Of a stretch of 64,000 nucleotides of DNA, positions 17,001 to 25,542 are shown piece after piece. A program made the position numbers and the translations under genes. The first letter of the stretch is position 1. Each line of letters starts with the position of its first letter. This DNA is from an uncultured Oscillospiraceae bacterium. Lineage in GTDB: Bacteria; Bacillota; Clostridia; Oscillospirales; Ruminococcaceae. Location: the NCBI GenBank assembly GCA_910587135.1, contig CAJULF010000006.1, positions 23,437 to 87,436 of the forward strand, written 5' to 3'. The notes under the pieces were generated by a model. The model was not told where the DNA came from, did not search any database, and saw nothing but the letters and a program-made list of their open reading frames with translations.

Positions 17001-18233
17001 ATGAGAAAAAGAGCGGCGCTGCTATTGGCGGCGGTTATGCTGTGCGGCTGCAAAGCCGAAACGTCGGAGGTTGCGGAGCGCATAACCTCCGAAACGGAGC
17101 CCGAAACAAGTTCTTCGGAGGAAACTGCCGAAACAGATCTTCCCGAAAGCAGCTTGGAAAGCTCCCGCGCGGAAACCCGAGAAGTCCCCGACCAAGTGTT
17201 CACTACGGAGATAATTCCCGTTGAGAGCACGGAAACTGCCGAGCCGATAGTTATTCCGCCCATTTATGACGATGCGGAATATTATTCGGTAACCTCATTT
17301 TTTGAGGGAGAAATAGATGACAGTTATCTGTGCGGAAAGCTGTATTTCGGCTTGACCGTGCCGTTCGGGTTGGAGCTTACCACAGCGGGAACAGTTGTTC
17401 TTGACAGCGGCAGTTCTATGGAAACACCTACCGTCTATGCCGGCTGGACGGCAGAGAATCTTACCGAGGAGTATTGGGAGAGTGACGATAACAATGATAA
17501 GCGCACCGTTGACGTTTCAAAAGCGCTTACCAACGAGGGCGAAGAGTTTTATCTTGTGGTTGAGCGCTCCTTTGAGGATAGCGCCCTGACGCGGTTTGAG
17601 AGGACTTTGGTAAAGGGTCTGTACCCGCTTGAGCGCGGATATTTTCAGTGGATATACTATTGTTATGATGAAGCTGCGGAGCGGGAATTTATCAGCGATG
17701 CTTCAAATTCGCTGCGGTCTGTGATATGCAGCCCGACCTACTTTGAGCAGCCGACGACTGACGCGGGAAATCCCGAAACCGCCGAACCGCGGAGCGATTT
17801 CGGCTTTAAGTTAAAGTTGCCCGAGGGGACAAGCCTTGTTGAGGAAAACACGGTGAACGACCTGCCGAACACCGGGCTTGAATCGGTGATCCGTGCGGTA
17901 TCCGAGGGCGGCGCTTTGAATATATCCGTGACCGAGGTAAGCGGTTCGGGTGCGTGGGAGCACGCGTTGACCTGCGCGGAAAGCGTCCGCGCCGAGTTGG
18001 ATATAGAGGGTGTGCCGCCCGAGAAAATGGAGGAGCTTGTAAGCTTCGGGGACAAAATAATAATTCTTAAGAAGACCCCTCTTGTAAAGGGATATTTGTA
18101 TACCGTCAGCGGCTTCTACAAGCAAGACGACGGTAATTACACAATGCTGTTCGCTTTCGTGAGCGGTGAAAACGCGGAGGCTCACGAGCAGGCTTTAATT
18201 GATCTGGCCGGGTCATTTGAATTTGAAAAGTAA
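17001..18233 (+). CDS. Lipoprotein with low-complexity linker, paralogue 2
   Basis: The start at 17001 follows AAAGAGG and opens a signal peptide with lipobox MLCGC (Cys17). A Ser/Glu/Thr-rich linker follows, then a domain with LYFGLTVPFGLEL and ISDASNSLRSV that aligns with the upstream lipoprotein, and then a different C-terminal domain of about 140 residues. The pair arose by duplication and diverged at the C-terminus. Half of a family B repeat end lies in the 46-bp gap between them. No known activity is recognised. Confidence 0.75.
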   Translation: MRKRAALLLAAVMLCGCKAETSEVAERITSETEPETSSSEETAETDLPESSLESSRAETREVPDQVFTTEIIPVESTETAEPIVIPPIYDDAEYYSVTSFFEGEIDDSYLCGKLYFGLTVPFGLELTTAGTVVLDSGSSMETPTVYAGWTAENLTEEYWESDDNNDKRTVDVSKALTNEGEEFYLVVERSFEDSALTRFERTLVKGLYPLERGYFQWIYYCYDEAAEREFISDASNSLRSVICSPTYFEQPTTDAGNPETAEPRSDFGFKLKLPEGTSLVEENTVNDLPNTGLESVIRAVSEGGALNISVTEVSGSGAWEHALTCAESVRAELDIEGVPPEKMEELVSFGDKIIILKKTPLVKGYLYTVSGFYKQDDGNYTMLFAFVSGENAEAHEQALIDLAGSFEFEK

Positions 18234-18344
18234 GCGGAGACATTGTGCTTCAGACTTTGAAGGGTGGTGATATCAGTGGGATTTGAGAAAAATCTCATCT
18301 GCTATGATAAAGTTTTCCGATAATAAATTTTAGGAGGCCTTGAA

Positions 18345-18806
18345 ATGATAAGAAAGGCGGTCAGTGAGGATATACCGCGTGTTGCGGAGCTTTTCCGACA
18401 GCTTCACGAGCATCATGTCGGTATAAAGCCCGAAACGTTCCGAATGCCCGAGGACGAGTGGTTTTTTGAAAGGATTAGCGGTATTTTCGGGGACGAAGAA
18501 GCTGCAATATTGGTAAGCGACGACGGTGAACTGAACGGTTATGCGGTGGTAAAAATAATCGATGTGAACACCAAAGATAAGCACCCGCGGCGAATGTGCT
18601 ATATCGATTGCTTTGCGGTCGCTGAAAATGCGCGGCGGCAGGGGATAGGAACGTCGCTTTTCGGTGAGATAAAGCGTTTTGCGCGTGAGAACGGCTGTAC
18701 AAGCGTTCGGTTGGGCGTTTCCGCCTGCAATACGGGCGCCGTGGAGTTTTACGCTAAGATGGGACTTGCGCCGAGGACTATACAGATGGAGATCAAAATC
18801 GATTAA
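18345..18806 (+). CDS. GNAT family N-acetyltransferase
   Basis: The 153-residue protein has the GNAT fold, with CYIDCFAVAENARRQGIG holding the acetyl-CoA pyrophosphate-binding RRQGIG loop and GVSACNTGAVEFYAKMG in the C-terminal motif. The ribosome binding site AGGAGG is 9 nt before the ATG. The acceptor substrate is unknown. Its TAA stop codon is formed by the end of the family B element that follows. It may share a transcript with the lipoproteins and tyrS. Confidence 0.82.
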   Translation: MIRKAVSEDIPRVAELFRQLHEHHVGIKPETFRMPEDEWFFERISGIFGDEEAAILVSDDGELNGYAVVKIIDVNTKDKHPRRMCYIDCFAVAENARRQGIGTSLFGEIKRFARENGCTSVRLGVSACNTGAVEFYAKMGLAPRTIQMEIKID

Positions 18807-18983
18807 GGCAACACCGCACAAAGCCCGCGCTTCGCGCTTTGCACGCATCTTGCTTGCATATTTTCCGTCATCTTGCACAAGTTCTCCTTGGCGGGCGTCA
18901 GCCCGCCGGCGTCGACCTTGTACAATCTGACGAAAAATCTGACGGCGCAATCTGCGCACAAGCTTTGTGCGGTGTTGCCTTAA
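18803..18983 (+). repeat. Family B element with 22-bp perfect terminal inverted repeats
   Basis: The 181-bp element starts and ends with perfect inverted copies of a TTAA-bounded 22-bp end containing GGCAACACCGCACAAAGC. It has inner hairpins such as GGCGGGCGTCAGCCCGCC and no coding capacity. It lies between the GNAT gene and tyrS. Single ends or short hairpins of the same family occur at 16.96, 20.23, 46.58, 50.55 and 63.52 kb. Confidence 0.8.
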
Positions 18984-19021
18984 GTCGGCAGAAAATTCAA
19001 ATTTGAAAAGGAGATTTTATT

Positions 19022-20224
19022 ATGGAACTTTATGACGAGCTTGTTGCGCGTGGACTTATCGCGCAGGTAACGGACGAGCAGGAAATCAAGAAGATGATAA
19101 ACGCGGGAAAGGCGACCTTTTATATCGGATTTGACCCGACCGCGGATTCGCTTCATGTGGGTCATTTTATGGCACTGTGCCTTATGAAGCGTTTGCAGAT
19201 GGCGGGCAACAAGCCCATAGCGCTTCTGGGCGGCGGAACGGGAATGATAGGTGATCCCTCCGGCAAGAGCGATATGCGCAAAATGCTCACCAAAGAGGAT
19301 ATCGACCACAACATCGAATGCTTCAAGAAGCAGATGAGCCGCTTTATCGATTTTTCGGAGGATAAGGCGATAATGGTCAACAACGCGGACTGGCTGCTTG
19401 ATTTGAATTATGTTGAGGTTTTGAGAGAGGTGGGGGCGTGCTTCAGCGTAAACAAAATGCTTACATTTGAGTGTTACAAGCAGCGCATGGAGCGCGGGCT
19501 GACGTTCCTGGAATTCAACTACATGATAATGCAGAGCTACGATTTCTATATGCTGTATCAGAAATACGGCTGCAATATGCAGTTTGGCGGCGACGACCAG
19601 TGGGCGAATATGCTTGGCGGTACGGAGCTTATCCGCAAGAAGCTCGGCAAGGACGCTCACGCGATGACCATCACGCTGCTGCTCAACTCCGAGGGCAAGA
19701 AGATGGGTAAGACGGAAAAGGGCGCTGTGTGGCTCGACCCGAACAAGACAAGCCCGTTCGAGTTTTTCCAGTACTGGAGAAATATCGCCGACGCGGACGT
19801 TATGAAGTGTATACGTATGCTCACGTTCCTGCCAATCGAGCAGATAGAGGAGATGTCCGCGTGGGAGGGCAGCGAGCTCAACAAGGCAAAAGAGATACTC
19901 GCCTATGAGCTTACAAAGCTGGTTCACGGCGGCGAGGAGGCTGACAAGGCGCTTGAGGGCGCAAAGAGCCTTTTCGGCGGCAAGGGAAACACCGAAAATA
20001 TGCCCACGGTAAAAGTGGAGCTTACCGACGGGAAAATCGGCATTCTCGATCTGTTGGTAAACACCAAGCTCGCGCCCTCCAAGCGCGAAGCGAGAAATCT
20101 CGTTTCGGGCAAGGGTATAGCGGTGGACGATGTTATAATAGAGGACGCAAACGCTCAGATAGTGATAAACGGTGAAATAATCCTACGCAAGGGCAAAAAG
20201 GTGTTCCTTAAGGTAGTTGTCTGA
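19022..20224 (+). CDS. tyrS: Tyrosyl-tRNA synthetase
   Basis: This class I synthetase charges tRNA-Tyr. The HIGH motif is HVGH at residues 45-48, KMGKT at 227-231 is the KMSKS loop, and an S4 RNA-binding domain fills about residues 340-400. At 400 residues the length is normal for a bacterial TyrRS. AAAAGGAG precedes the ATG. tyrS genes of Clostridia are usually preceded directly by a tyrosine T-box; here none lies directly upstream, and the T-box at 15.3 kb is separated by three genes and a family B element. Confidence 0.95.
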   Translation: MELYDELVARGLIAQVTDEQEIKKMINAGKATFYIGFDPTADSLHVGHFMALCLMKRLQMAGNKPIALLGGGTGMIGDPSGKSDMRKMLTKEDIDHNIECFKKQMSRFIDFSEDKAIMVNNADWLLDLNYVEVLREVGACFSVNKMLTFECYKQRMERGLTFLEFNYMIMQSYDFYMLYQKYGCNMQFGGDDQWANMLGGTELIRKKLGKDAHAMTITLLLNSEGKKMGKTEKGAVWLDPNKTSPFEFFQYWRNIADADVMKCIRMLTFLPIEQIEEMSAWEGSELNKAKEILAYELTKLVHGGEEADKALEGAKSLFGGKGNTENMPTVKVELTDGKIGILDLLVNTKLAPSKREARNLVSGKGIAVDDVIIEDANAQIVINGEIILRKGKKVFLKVVV

Positions 20225-20256
20225 TATAAGACAACACCGCACATAGCTTGTGCGGT

Positions 20257-20448
20257 CAGCTTGTAGAAAAAGCTTATAAGCCACGCAATGTCGGCGCATG
20301 AAATTTCAAAAAGTGTCGGAATTTGCGAAGCAAATTCCGACCGGTTTCCGCAATCGCGCGGAGTGAGCGAAGCGAACGGCGCGTGATTGCGGAAATTTTG
20401 AAATTTTTTTAAATAATCCGCTCTTGGTCAACCTTTATATACAGGCTG
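20257..20448 (+). mobile_element. Family A MITE-like element, copy A2, with 21-bp palindromic target duplication
   Basis: The ends CAGCTTGTAGAAAAAGC and CTTTATATACAGGCTG bound a 192-bp palindromic element. Identical 21-bp copies of a hairpin (CCGCACATAGCTTGTGCGG core) lie at 20236-20256 and 20449-20469, directly against both ends. With their outer bases they rebuild one family B hairpin, ACAACACCGCAC...GTGCGGTGTTG. The element therefore inserted into a family B palindrome and duplicated it. Confidence 0.8.
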
Positions 20449-20490
20449 ACCGCACATAGCTTGTGCGGTGTTGCTTTAACAGAACTTTTC

Positions 20491-20526
20491 GCGCCTGTTG
20501 GGTTAATGTGCCCGACAGGCGCTTTT
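20491..20526 (+). terminator. Intrinsic terminator downstream of tyrS
   Basis: GCGCCTGTTGGG pairs with CCCGACAGGCGC (one wobble) around an 8-nt loop, followed by TTTT. It ends the tyrS transcript beyond the repeats. Confidence 0.85.
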
Positions 20527-20595
20527 ACAATTGGAAGCTCGGATATAAAGCGAAAAATTCTACTGAAAGTTGAATTTTCCTCAATTCAGCGGTTA

Positions 20596-20624
20596 TTGAT
20601 TTGCGGCGGTATTCCTGTTATAAT
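20596..20624 (+). promoter_or_regulatory. Promoter of the HTH-TPR regulator gene
   Basis: TTGATT at 20596-20601 and TATAAT at 20619-20624 are separated by 17 bp, 47 bp before the start codon. Confidence 0.75.
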
Positions 20625-20632
20625 ATAATCAG

Positions 20633-20646
20633 AAACGGCGCCGTTT
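20633..20646. promoter_or_regulatory. Candidate operator, 14-bp palindrome
   Basis: AAACGGCGCCGTTT is a perfect palindrome at about +2 to +15 of the predicted transcript. A repressor bound there would block initiation; the HTH protein encoded directly downstream is the obvious candidate. Confidence 0.45.
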
Positions 20647-20670
20647 TAATCTTATTAAAGGAGAATTGCC

Positions 20671-21762
20671 ATGACACTTTATATCGGTGAAAATCTAAAA
20701 AAGCAGCGAAAGCTGCGCGAGCTTACGCAGGAGCAGCTTGCGGATATCATCGGGGTATCATTTCAGTCCGTTTCAAAGTGGGAGCGGAACGAGGGCTACC
20801 CCGACATCGAAACGCTCCCGACGATAGCCGGTTATTTCGGGATAACCGTCGACGAGCTTATGGGAATGGACAGGATAAAGGATACCTCCGAGGTGGATAA
20901 TATTCTTAAGACCGTAAGCGAAAACGCCGTGATGGGGCGTATCGAGGAGAACATCACGCTGCTGGAGGAGGCGGTAAAGCGCTTTCCGAACGATTACAGA
21001 CTGCTCTCGGAATACGCGCATTATCTAACGTTTGTGAACTGGAACAGGGAGGGCGAAGCCTTCCGCAAAAACTGCCTTAAGGCGATAGACGTATGCGAAA
21101 GGATATTGGCGGAGTGCACCGACAATCGCATAAGAAATACCGCTCAGGTAACGCTTTGTTATAGTTATCAGAACGCGGGGCAGCACGAAAAGGCGGTGGA
21201 GGAGGTGAAGAAGCTTCCTTTTATGTGGGAGAGCTCCGAGGTCGTGGGCGAGAACGTTCTCGAGGGGGACGAGCTGCTTAATTTGCGTCAGATCAACGTC
21301 GTCGGTCTGACGGAGCTGTTGTATATTTCACTTGTCGGAATGTCCCGCGAGGACGACCCGCGTTTTACGCCGCAGCAGAAGATAGCGATAGAGCAGAAAG
21401 CCATCGCGGTGTATGAGATAATATTTGACAAAGGCGATTACAACTACTACGCCCATAACCTGTCCTACGCTTACCGTCAGATAGCGTTGATAGCCATACT
21501 TGAGGGAGACCGCGGTCTTGCGCTCGAAAGCCTTGAAAAATCCGCCGAATACGCGATAGCGCAGGATGAGCTGCCCGACGAGAAGCCCTATACCTCGCTG
21601 CCCGTAAACAGGCTGGTATACAAAAGGGAGAACACCATGACAAATAACCGCGGCTCGTTCAGCGAGGAGCTTCTTAAGCATATGGCGATGAGCCGTTACG
21701 ACATGATAAGGAACGAACCGCGTTTCAGAGCGGTGGAGGAGCGCCTGAAGAATATGGGATAA
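20671..21762 (+). CDS. XRE-family HTH regulator with C-terminal TPR-like helical domain
   Basis: Residues 5-60 form a Cro/C1-type helix-turn-helix (LTQEQLADIIGVSFQSVSKW). The remaining 300 residues are helical with TPR-like repeats, a layout seen in peptide- or stress-responsive regulators of Firmicutes. AAAGGAG precedes the ATG. It is a single-gene unit flanked by its own promoter and, downstream, by the rubrerythrin promoter. The target and the signal are unknown; autoregulation through the palindrome at 20633 is possible. Confidence 0.8.
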   Translation: MTLYIGENLKKQRKLRELTQEQLADIIGVSFQSVSKWERNEGYPDIETLPTIAGYFGITVDELMGMDRIKDTSEVDNILKTVSENAVMGRIEENITLLEEAVKRFPNDYRLLSEYAHYLTFVNWNREGEAFRKNCLKAIDVCERILAECTDNRIRNTAQVTLCYSYQNAGQHEKAVEEVKKLPFMWESSEVVGENVLEGDELLNLRQINVVGLTELLYISLVGMSREDDPRFTPQQKIAIEQKAIAVYEIIFDKGDYNYYAHNLSYAYRQIALIAILEGDRGLALESLEKSAEYAIAQDELPDEKPYTSLPVNRLVYKRENTMTNNRGSFSEELLKHMAMSRYDMIRNEPRFRAVEERLKNMG

Positions 21763-21776
21763 TTTTGCTTTAGGGG

Positions 21777-21805
21777 TTGAAATCCGCTGATAATTATGTT
21801 ATAAT
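21777..21805 (+). promoter_or_regulatory. Promoter of the rubrerythrin gene
   Basis: TTGAAA at 21777-21782 and TATAAT at 21800-21805 are separated by 17 bp. The leader of about 235 nt contains a decayed palindromic repeat. Confidence 0.75.
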
Positions 21806-21829
21806 CTGATTGTGGGAAATTTTTCCCGT

Positions 21830-22033
21830 ATAAAGCATATCGCGAAAAGCAATACTCTCGTCATGGTCGGATTCAAGCCCATGCAGTTCAGCAACGTAAA
21901 AAACGGCAGCGCTTCGCCCGCGCGGGGGGAAATCAAGCCGCAGTGAAAGCGGAATGAAAAGCTTTTGCGCTGAGCCGGCACGCTCTGCCGCAAAGTGGCT
22001 TAGTGCGCGATACGGAAAATTCAGATTTAAATC
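21830..22033 (+). repeat. Decayed palindromic repeat in the rubrerythrin leader
   Basis: GC-rich palindromic pieces (CGCTTCGCCCGCGCG, GCAGTGAAAGCGGAATGAA) end in ACGGAAAATTCAGATTTAAA, next to the AGGAGG of rubrerythrin. The right end resembles the family C ends before truA and at 28.25 kb. No gene is present. Confidence 0.4.
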
Positions 22034-22044
22034 AGGAGGAAGTT

Positions 22045-22584
22045 ATGGCTAACAAATACGCGGGTACGCAGACGGAGAAAAATCTTGAGGCAGCCTTTGC
22101 GGGCGAGTCGCAGGCGAGGAATAAGTACACCTACTTCGCTTCAAAGGCGAAGAAGGAGGGCTTTGAGCAGATTGCGGCGCTGTTCCTGAAAACCGCTGAC
22201 AATGAGAAAGAGCACGCAAAGATGTGGTTCAAGGAATTGAACGGTATCGGCAGCACCGCGGAGAACCTCGGCGCGGCGGCAAGCGGCGAGAATTACGAGT
22301 GGACGGATATGTATGAGGATTTTGCCAAGACCGCCGAGGCGGAGGGCTTTACAGAGCTTGCGGCGAAATTCCGCGCCGTTGCGGCTATCGAAAAGCACCA
22401 TGAGGAGCGCTACCGCGCACTGCTTAAGAACGTGGAAATGCAGGAGGTTTTTGCCAAGAGCGAGGTAAAGGTGTGGGAGTGCCGCAACTGCGGTCACATC
22501 GTCGTAGGAACGAACGCTCCCGAGGTATGTCCCGTATGCAGCCACCCGCAGAGCTATTTTGAGATCAGCGCCGAAAACTATTGA
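22045..22584 (+). CDS. rbr: Rubrerythrin
   Basis: This cytosolic peroxidase reduces hydrogen peroxide in anaerobes. The N-terminal ferritin-like domain carries diiron ligands including E21, E54 and H57 (EKEHAK) and EKHHEERY near residue 116. A C-terminal rubredoxin domain has C146/C149 and C162/C165. The start at 22045 is set by AGGAGGA 5 nt upstream; an upstream in-frame start exists but lies in the repeat. The length of 179 residues is standard. It points to an anaerobic host. Confidence 0.93.
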   Translation: MANKYAGTQTEKNLEAAFAGESQARNKYTYFASKAKKEGFEQIAALFLKTADNEKEHAKMWFKELNGIGSTAENLGAAASGENYEWTDMYEDFAKTAEAEGFTELAAKFRAVAAIEKHHEERYRALLKNVEMQEVFAKSEVKVWECRNCGHIVVGTNAPEVCPVCSHPQSYFEISAENY

Positions 22585-22613
22585 TGGGCTGACTGTTATC
22601 CGATAAATTTTCA

Positions 22614-22652
22614 AGACCGCTTCCAAGCCTTGCTTTAGGAGCGGTCTATTTT
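22614..22652 (+). terminator. Terminator of rubrerythrin
   Basis: AGACCGCTTCC pairs with GGAGCGGTCT around a loop of about 13 nt, followed by ATTTTG. Confidence 0.75.
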
Positions 22653-22802
22653 GTATGCCGCGTCAAGTTGTTTGTGTTTTTCAGGTCTTCTTGCTTTTGT
22701 GCATAATGCATAAAAGTTTTAACAATTATTTGTTGATAACCGCACCTTTGGGCAAAATTTTTCCAAACGCGGTTTTTGGGGGAATTTTGTGCAATTTTTG
22801 AT

Positions 22803-22831
22803 TTGACAAAAACTTGATATAGTGGTATAAT
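22803..22831 (+). promoter_or_regulatory. Promoter of the radical SAM / ruv operon
   Basis: TTGACA at 22803-22808 and TATAAT at 22826-22831 are separated by 17 bp, 37 bp before the TTG start at 22868. The genes from the radical SAM protein to ruvB are tightly packed behind it. Confidence 0.85.
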
Positions 22832-22867
22832 AAACTGATTAGGTATATCTGAAAGGAGTTTTTTTAG

Positions 22868-23482
22868 TTGACAATTTTCTATAAATTTGAAGGCAAGATG
22901 TATATTAATCTTACAAACGGCTGCCCCTGCAAATGCGTTTTCTGTATACGCGACAATGCCGACAGTATAAGCGGCAACGACAGCTTGTGGCTGGAGCATG
23001 AGCCGACTATGGAGGAGATCGTTTCCGCGTTTGAGAGTTTCGACAAAACGGGTATTTCCGAGGCGGTATTCTGCGGATACGGCGAGCCTATGGTAAGAGC
23101 CGATATGGTAGTAAGTACCGCGGAATATATCAAAGCGCACTCCGACATGAAGCTGCGGCTCAATACCAACGGGCTTGTTAAGCTGATACATCCCGATTTT
23201 GACATAAACCGCTTAAAGGGTCTGATTGACAGCGTTTCCATAAGCCTGAACGCGCCCAATGCCGTGCGCTACAATGAGGTGACTCGCCCATCGTTCGGGG
23301 AAAAGGCGTTCGATACAATGCTTGATTTTGCGGATAAGATAAAGGGGATATGCCATACCGCCTTTACGGTGGTGGATGTCATTTCCGCCGGGGAAATTGA
23401 GGAGTGCCGCGCTGTCGCGGACAAAATGGGCATTCCTCTCCGCGTGCGCGCCTACGTCACGGACAACGAGAGCTACACATGA
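22868..23482 (+). CDS. TatD-associated type radical SAM protein
   Basis: The 204-residue protein has the radical SAM cluster motif C19-x3-C23-x2-C26 in NGCPCKCVFC, a GYGEP motif and RLNTNGL. Its short length and motif spacing match the TatD-associated radical SAM group. The TTG start is chosen because AAAGGAG lies 9 nt upstream; the next ATG would remove ten residues. The stop overlaps the ruvC start by 4 nt. Such proteins are predicted oxidoreductases or maturases of unknown substrate. The linkage to ruv genes suggests co-expression only. Confidence 0.8.
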   Translation: MTIFYKFEGKMYINLTNGCPCKCVFCIRDNADSISGNDSLWLEHEPTMEEIVSAFESFDKTGISEAVFCGYGEPMVRADMVVSTAEYIKAHSDMKLRLNTNGLVKLIHPDFDINRLKGLIDSVSISLNAPNAVRYNEVTRPSFGEKAFDTMLDFADKIKGICHTAFTVVDVISAGEIEECRAVADKMGIPLRVRAYVTDNESYT

Positions 23483-23991
23483 GGATACTCGGGATAGACC
23501 CCGGCTACGCAATTGTCGGCTATGGGGTGCTGGATTACGACAATGTAGCGTTTAAAACTATAAACTACGGTGCGATAACCACGGGCGCTGATACGCCGTT
23601 TGACAGACGGCTTGCGGAGATCTACCGTGACATGTGCGAGCTGCTGGATATGTTCAAGCCCGACTGCGTGAGCATAGAGAAGCTCTATTTCAACACAAAT
23701 ATTACCACGGGAATCGACGTGGCGCAGGCAAGGGGAGTGATAACCCTGTCCGCGGCGCTTCGGGATATCCCGATATACGAATACACGCCGCTTCAGGTAA
23801 AGGTGGCGGTAACGGGCTACGGGCGGGCGGAGAAGCACCAGATGCAGGAAATGACAAAAAATATCCTGCGGCTGAAAGCGGTACCCAAGCCCGACGATAC
23901 CGCGGACGCTCTGGCGATAGCGATATGCCACGGGCACACGGGCGGTTCGCAGCTGTCGAGAATTATGGAGCGGGAAAGGAAAAAGACATGA
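23479..23991 (+). CDS. ruvC: Crossover junction endodeoxyribonuclease RuvC
   Basis: RuvC cuts Holliday junctions at the end of recombination. The four acidic catalytic residues are visible as D7 (GIDPG), E67 (SIEKLYF), D140 and D143 (DDTADALA), with the usual spacing. The length is 170 residues. The ATG overlaps the radical SAM stop codon and the stop overlaps ruvA by 4 nt, so the ruv genes are translationally coupled. Confidence 0.95.
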   Translation: MRILGIDPGYAIVGYGVLDYDNVAFKTINYGAITTGADTPFDRRLAEIYRDMCELLDMFKPDCVSIEKLYFNTNITTGIDVAQARGVITLSAALRDIPIYEYTPLQVKVAVTGYGRAEKHQMQEMTKNILRLKAVPKPDDTADALAIAICHGHTGGSQLSRIMERERKKT

Positions 23992-24578
23992 TATACAGCG
24001 TAAAAGGTGAGCTTATACACACCGAGCCGGGGCTTGCGGTGGTGGAATGCGGGGGAGTGGGATATGCCTGCCGCACCTCGCGGCAGACTCTGAACAGCAT
24101 TAAAACGGGCAGCGAGGTGAAGCTTTTCACTTATCTGCACGTTTCGGAAAACTCGCTCGATCTGTTCGGGTTTTCGGACACTATGGAGCTTTCCTGCTTC
24201 AGACAGCTCATCTCGGTTTCGGGAATAGGTCCGAAAGCGGCGCTTTCGGTGCTTTCGGAGATATCTCCCTCCAAGCTGGCGCTTTGCATAACCACGGGCG
24301 ACGCGAAAACACTCACGAAGTGCCCCGGAATAGGGTTAAAAACCGCACAGAGGATAGTGCTTGAGCTAAAGGACAAAGTTGCAAAGGAGCAGCACGTTAC
24401 CGCATCGGAATTCGCGTCAATACCCTCGGCAGGCGGAGGCAGCGTCGGAGAGGCTCTGTCTGCGCTGGAGGTGCTCGGATTTGCCCCCGCGCAGGCGGCG
24501 GCGGCTATCGCGGGATCGTCCCCCGAAGCGTCCGTGGAGGAGCTTATAAAATTCGCGCTTAAAAATCTTGGAAATTGA
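23988..24578 (+). CDS. ruvA: Holliday junction branch migration protein RuvA
   Basis: RuvA binds four-way junctions and loads the RuvB motor. The 196-residue protein has the OB-fold N-terminus (MIYSVKGEL), two helix-hairpin-helix motifs (VSGIGPKAAL and CPGIGLKTAQR) and a C-terminal three-helix domain that contacts RuvB. It overlaps ruvC by 4 nt. A TPR membrane protein gene separates it from ruvB. Confidence 0.95.
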   Translation: MIYSVKGELIHTEPGLAVVECGGVGYACRTSRQTLNSIKTGSEVKLFTYLHVSENSLDLFGFSDTMELSCFRQLISVSGIGPKAALSVLSEISPSKLALCITTGDAKTLTKCPGIGLKTAQRIVLELKDKVAKEQHVTASEFASIPSAGGGSVGEALSALEVLGFAPAQAAAAIAGSSPEASVEELIKFALKNLGN

Positions 24579-24641
24579 CAGGGAAAGAGGGCGATCACGC
24601 TGAACAAAAAAGAAAAAACCAATTCGCCGCAAAGGACGGCG

Positions 24642-25538
24642 GTGATATCCGTCTGCATAACGGTGCTTTGCGCTTTTGCCATCATATTTATTAGCGATCT
24701 CAATATCGGCACTATCGCCGCGGTAGCCGCGGTATGCGGCTTTGCTTCAATGGTCACGGCGCTTTACGTTATCGTCAAGTATATATTCAAGCCGTATATA
24801 GACCGCCGCAGAGCGGCACTGAGGGCTTTGGGGACTCACGGGGTGAGCAAGGTCAACAAAGACCCGACAGCGCGTCTCGCGTATAAGGGTATCTATGAGT
24901 TTTTCAAACAGAATTTCGCAAAATCTGAGGAGTATCTTAACCTCGCGCTCAGCCGTTCGGATTTCCGCCAGAATCAGCTTTTCTGCATAGAGTGGCTGAT
25001 ACATCTCTACGAGGCGGCGGACAATCTTCCCAAGCTGTTGTGGTGCTACCGCAAGGCGGCGGAATACGCCCCCGACAACCCGGAATTCCAGTCGCGGCTG
25101 GGACATGTATATTATGTGGACGGTAAGCTTGACAAGGCTATGTACTGCTTTGAGCAGGCGCTGAGGTACGATCCAAATCACGGGTACTCCTATTACAGCA
25201 TAGCAAAGATACAGATAGTGCGCGGCGAGGATAAAAAGGCAGAGGAAACGCTGAATACGCTCATCAAAATAAACGAAAATCACCCGCTCGTGTATTCGGA
25301 GCTTGCCACGCTTGCGGCGATGCACGGGGAAAACGAGCGCTGCGAGGAGTATTACAAAAAAGCGCTGCTTTGTGGCTATAAAGACCCCGACGAGCTTCAG
25401 AAGCGCATTTCCGCGATAATGAAATTCGGGAACACCGAGGGCGTGGACGGCGGCGATCTGCCCAACGAGTATTACCGCCGCATAGAGCCAAATGAAATGA
25501 AAACGGACGGTTCGGAACTGCCGAAGGAAAAGGATTGA
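24642..25538 (+). CDS. Membrane-anchored tetratricopeptide repeat protein
   Basis: The protein has about 298 residues. Two hydrophobic segments at the N-terminus are followed by a basic stretch and TPR repeats (for example [20 protein letters not shown]). The listed start is GTG at 24642, but AAAGAGG at 24584-24590 is well placed for a CTG at 24600. That would add LNKKEKTNSPQRTA, a charged tail that fits membrane orientation. The gene ends 4 bp before ruvB. It probably organises a protein complex at the membrane; a role in recombination is not indicated by motifs. Confidence 0.75.
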   Translation: MISVCITVLCAFAIIFISDLNIGTIAAVAAVCGFASMVTALYVIVKYIFKPYIDRRRAALRALGTHGVSKVNKDPTARLAYKGIYEFFKQNFAKSEEYLNLALSRSDFRQNQLFCIEWLIHLYEAADNLPKLLWCYRKAAEYAPDNPEFQSRLGHVYYVDGKLDKAMYCFEQALRYDPNHGYSYYSIAKIQIVRGEDKKAEETLNTLIKINENHPLVYSELATLAAMHGENERCEEYYKKALLCGYKDPDELQKRISAIMKFGNTEGVDGGDLPNEYYRRIEPNEMKTDGSELPKEKD

Positions 25539-25542
25539 TAAA

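Noticed and set aside
21783..21805. PerR box over the rubrerythrin promoter
   Set aside because: TAATTATGTTATAAT is AT-rich and superficially similar, but the two halves do not form the inverted TTATAAT-N-ATTATAA pattern.
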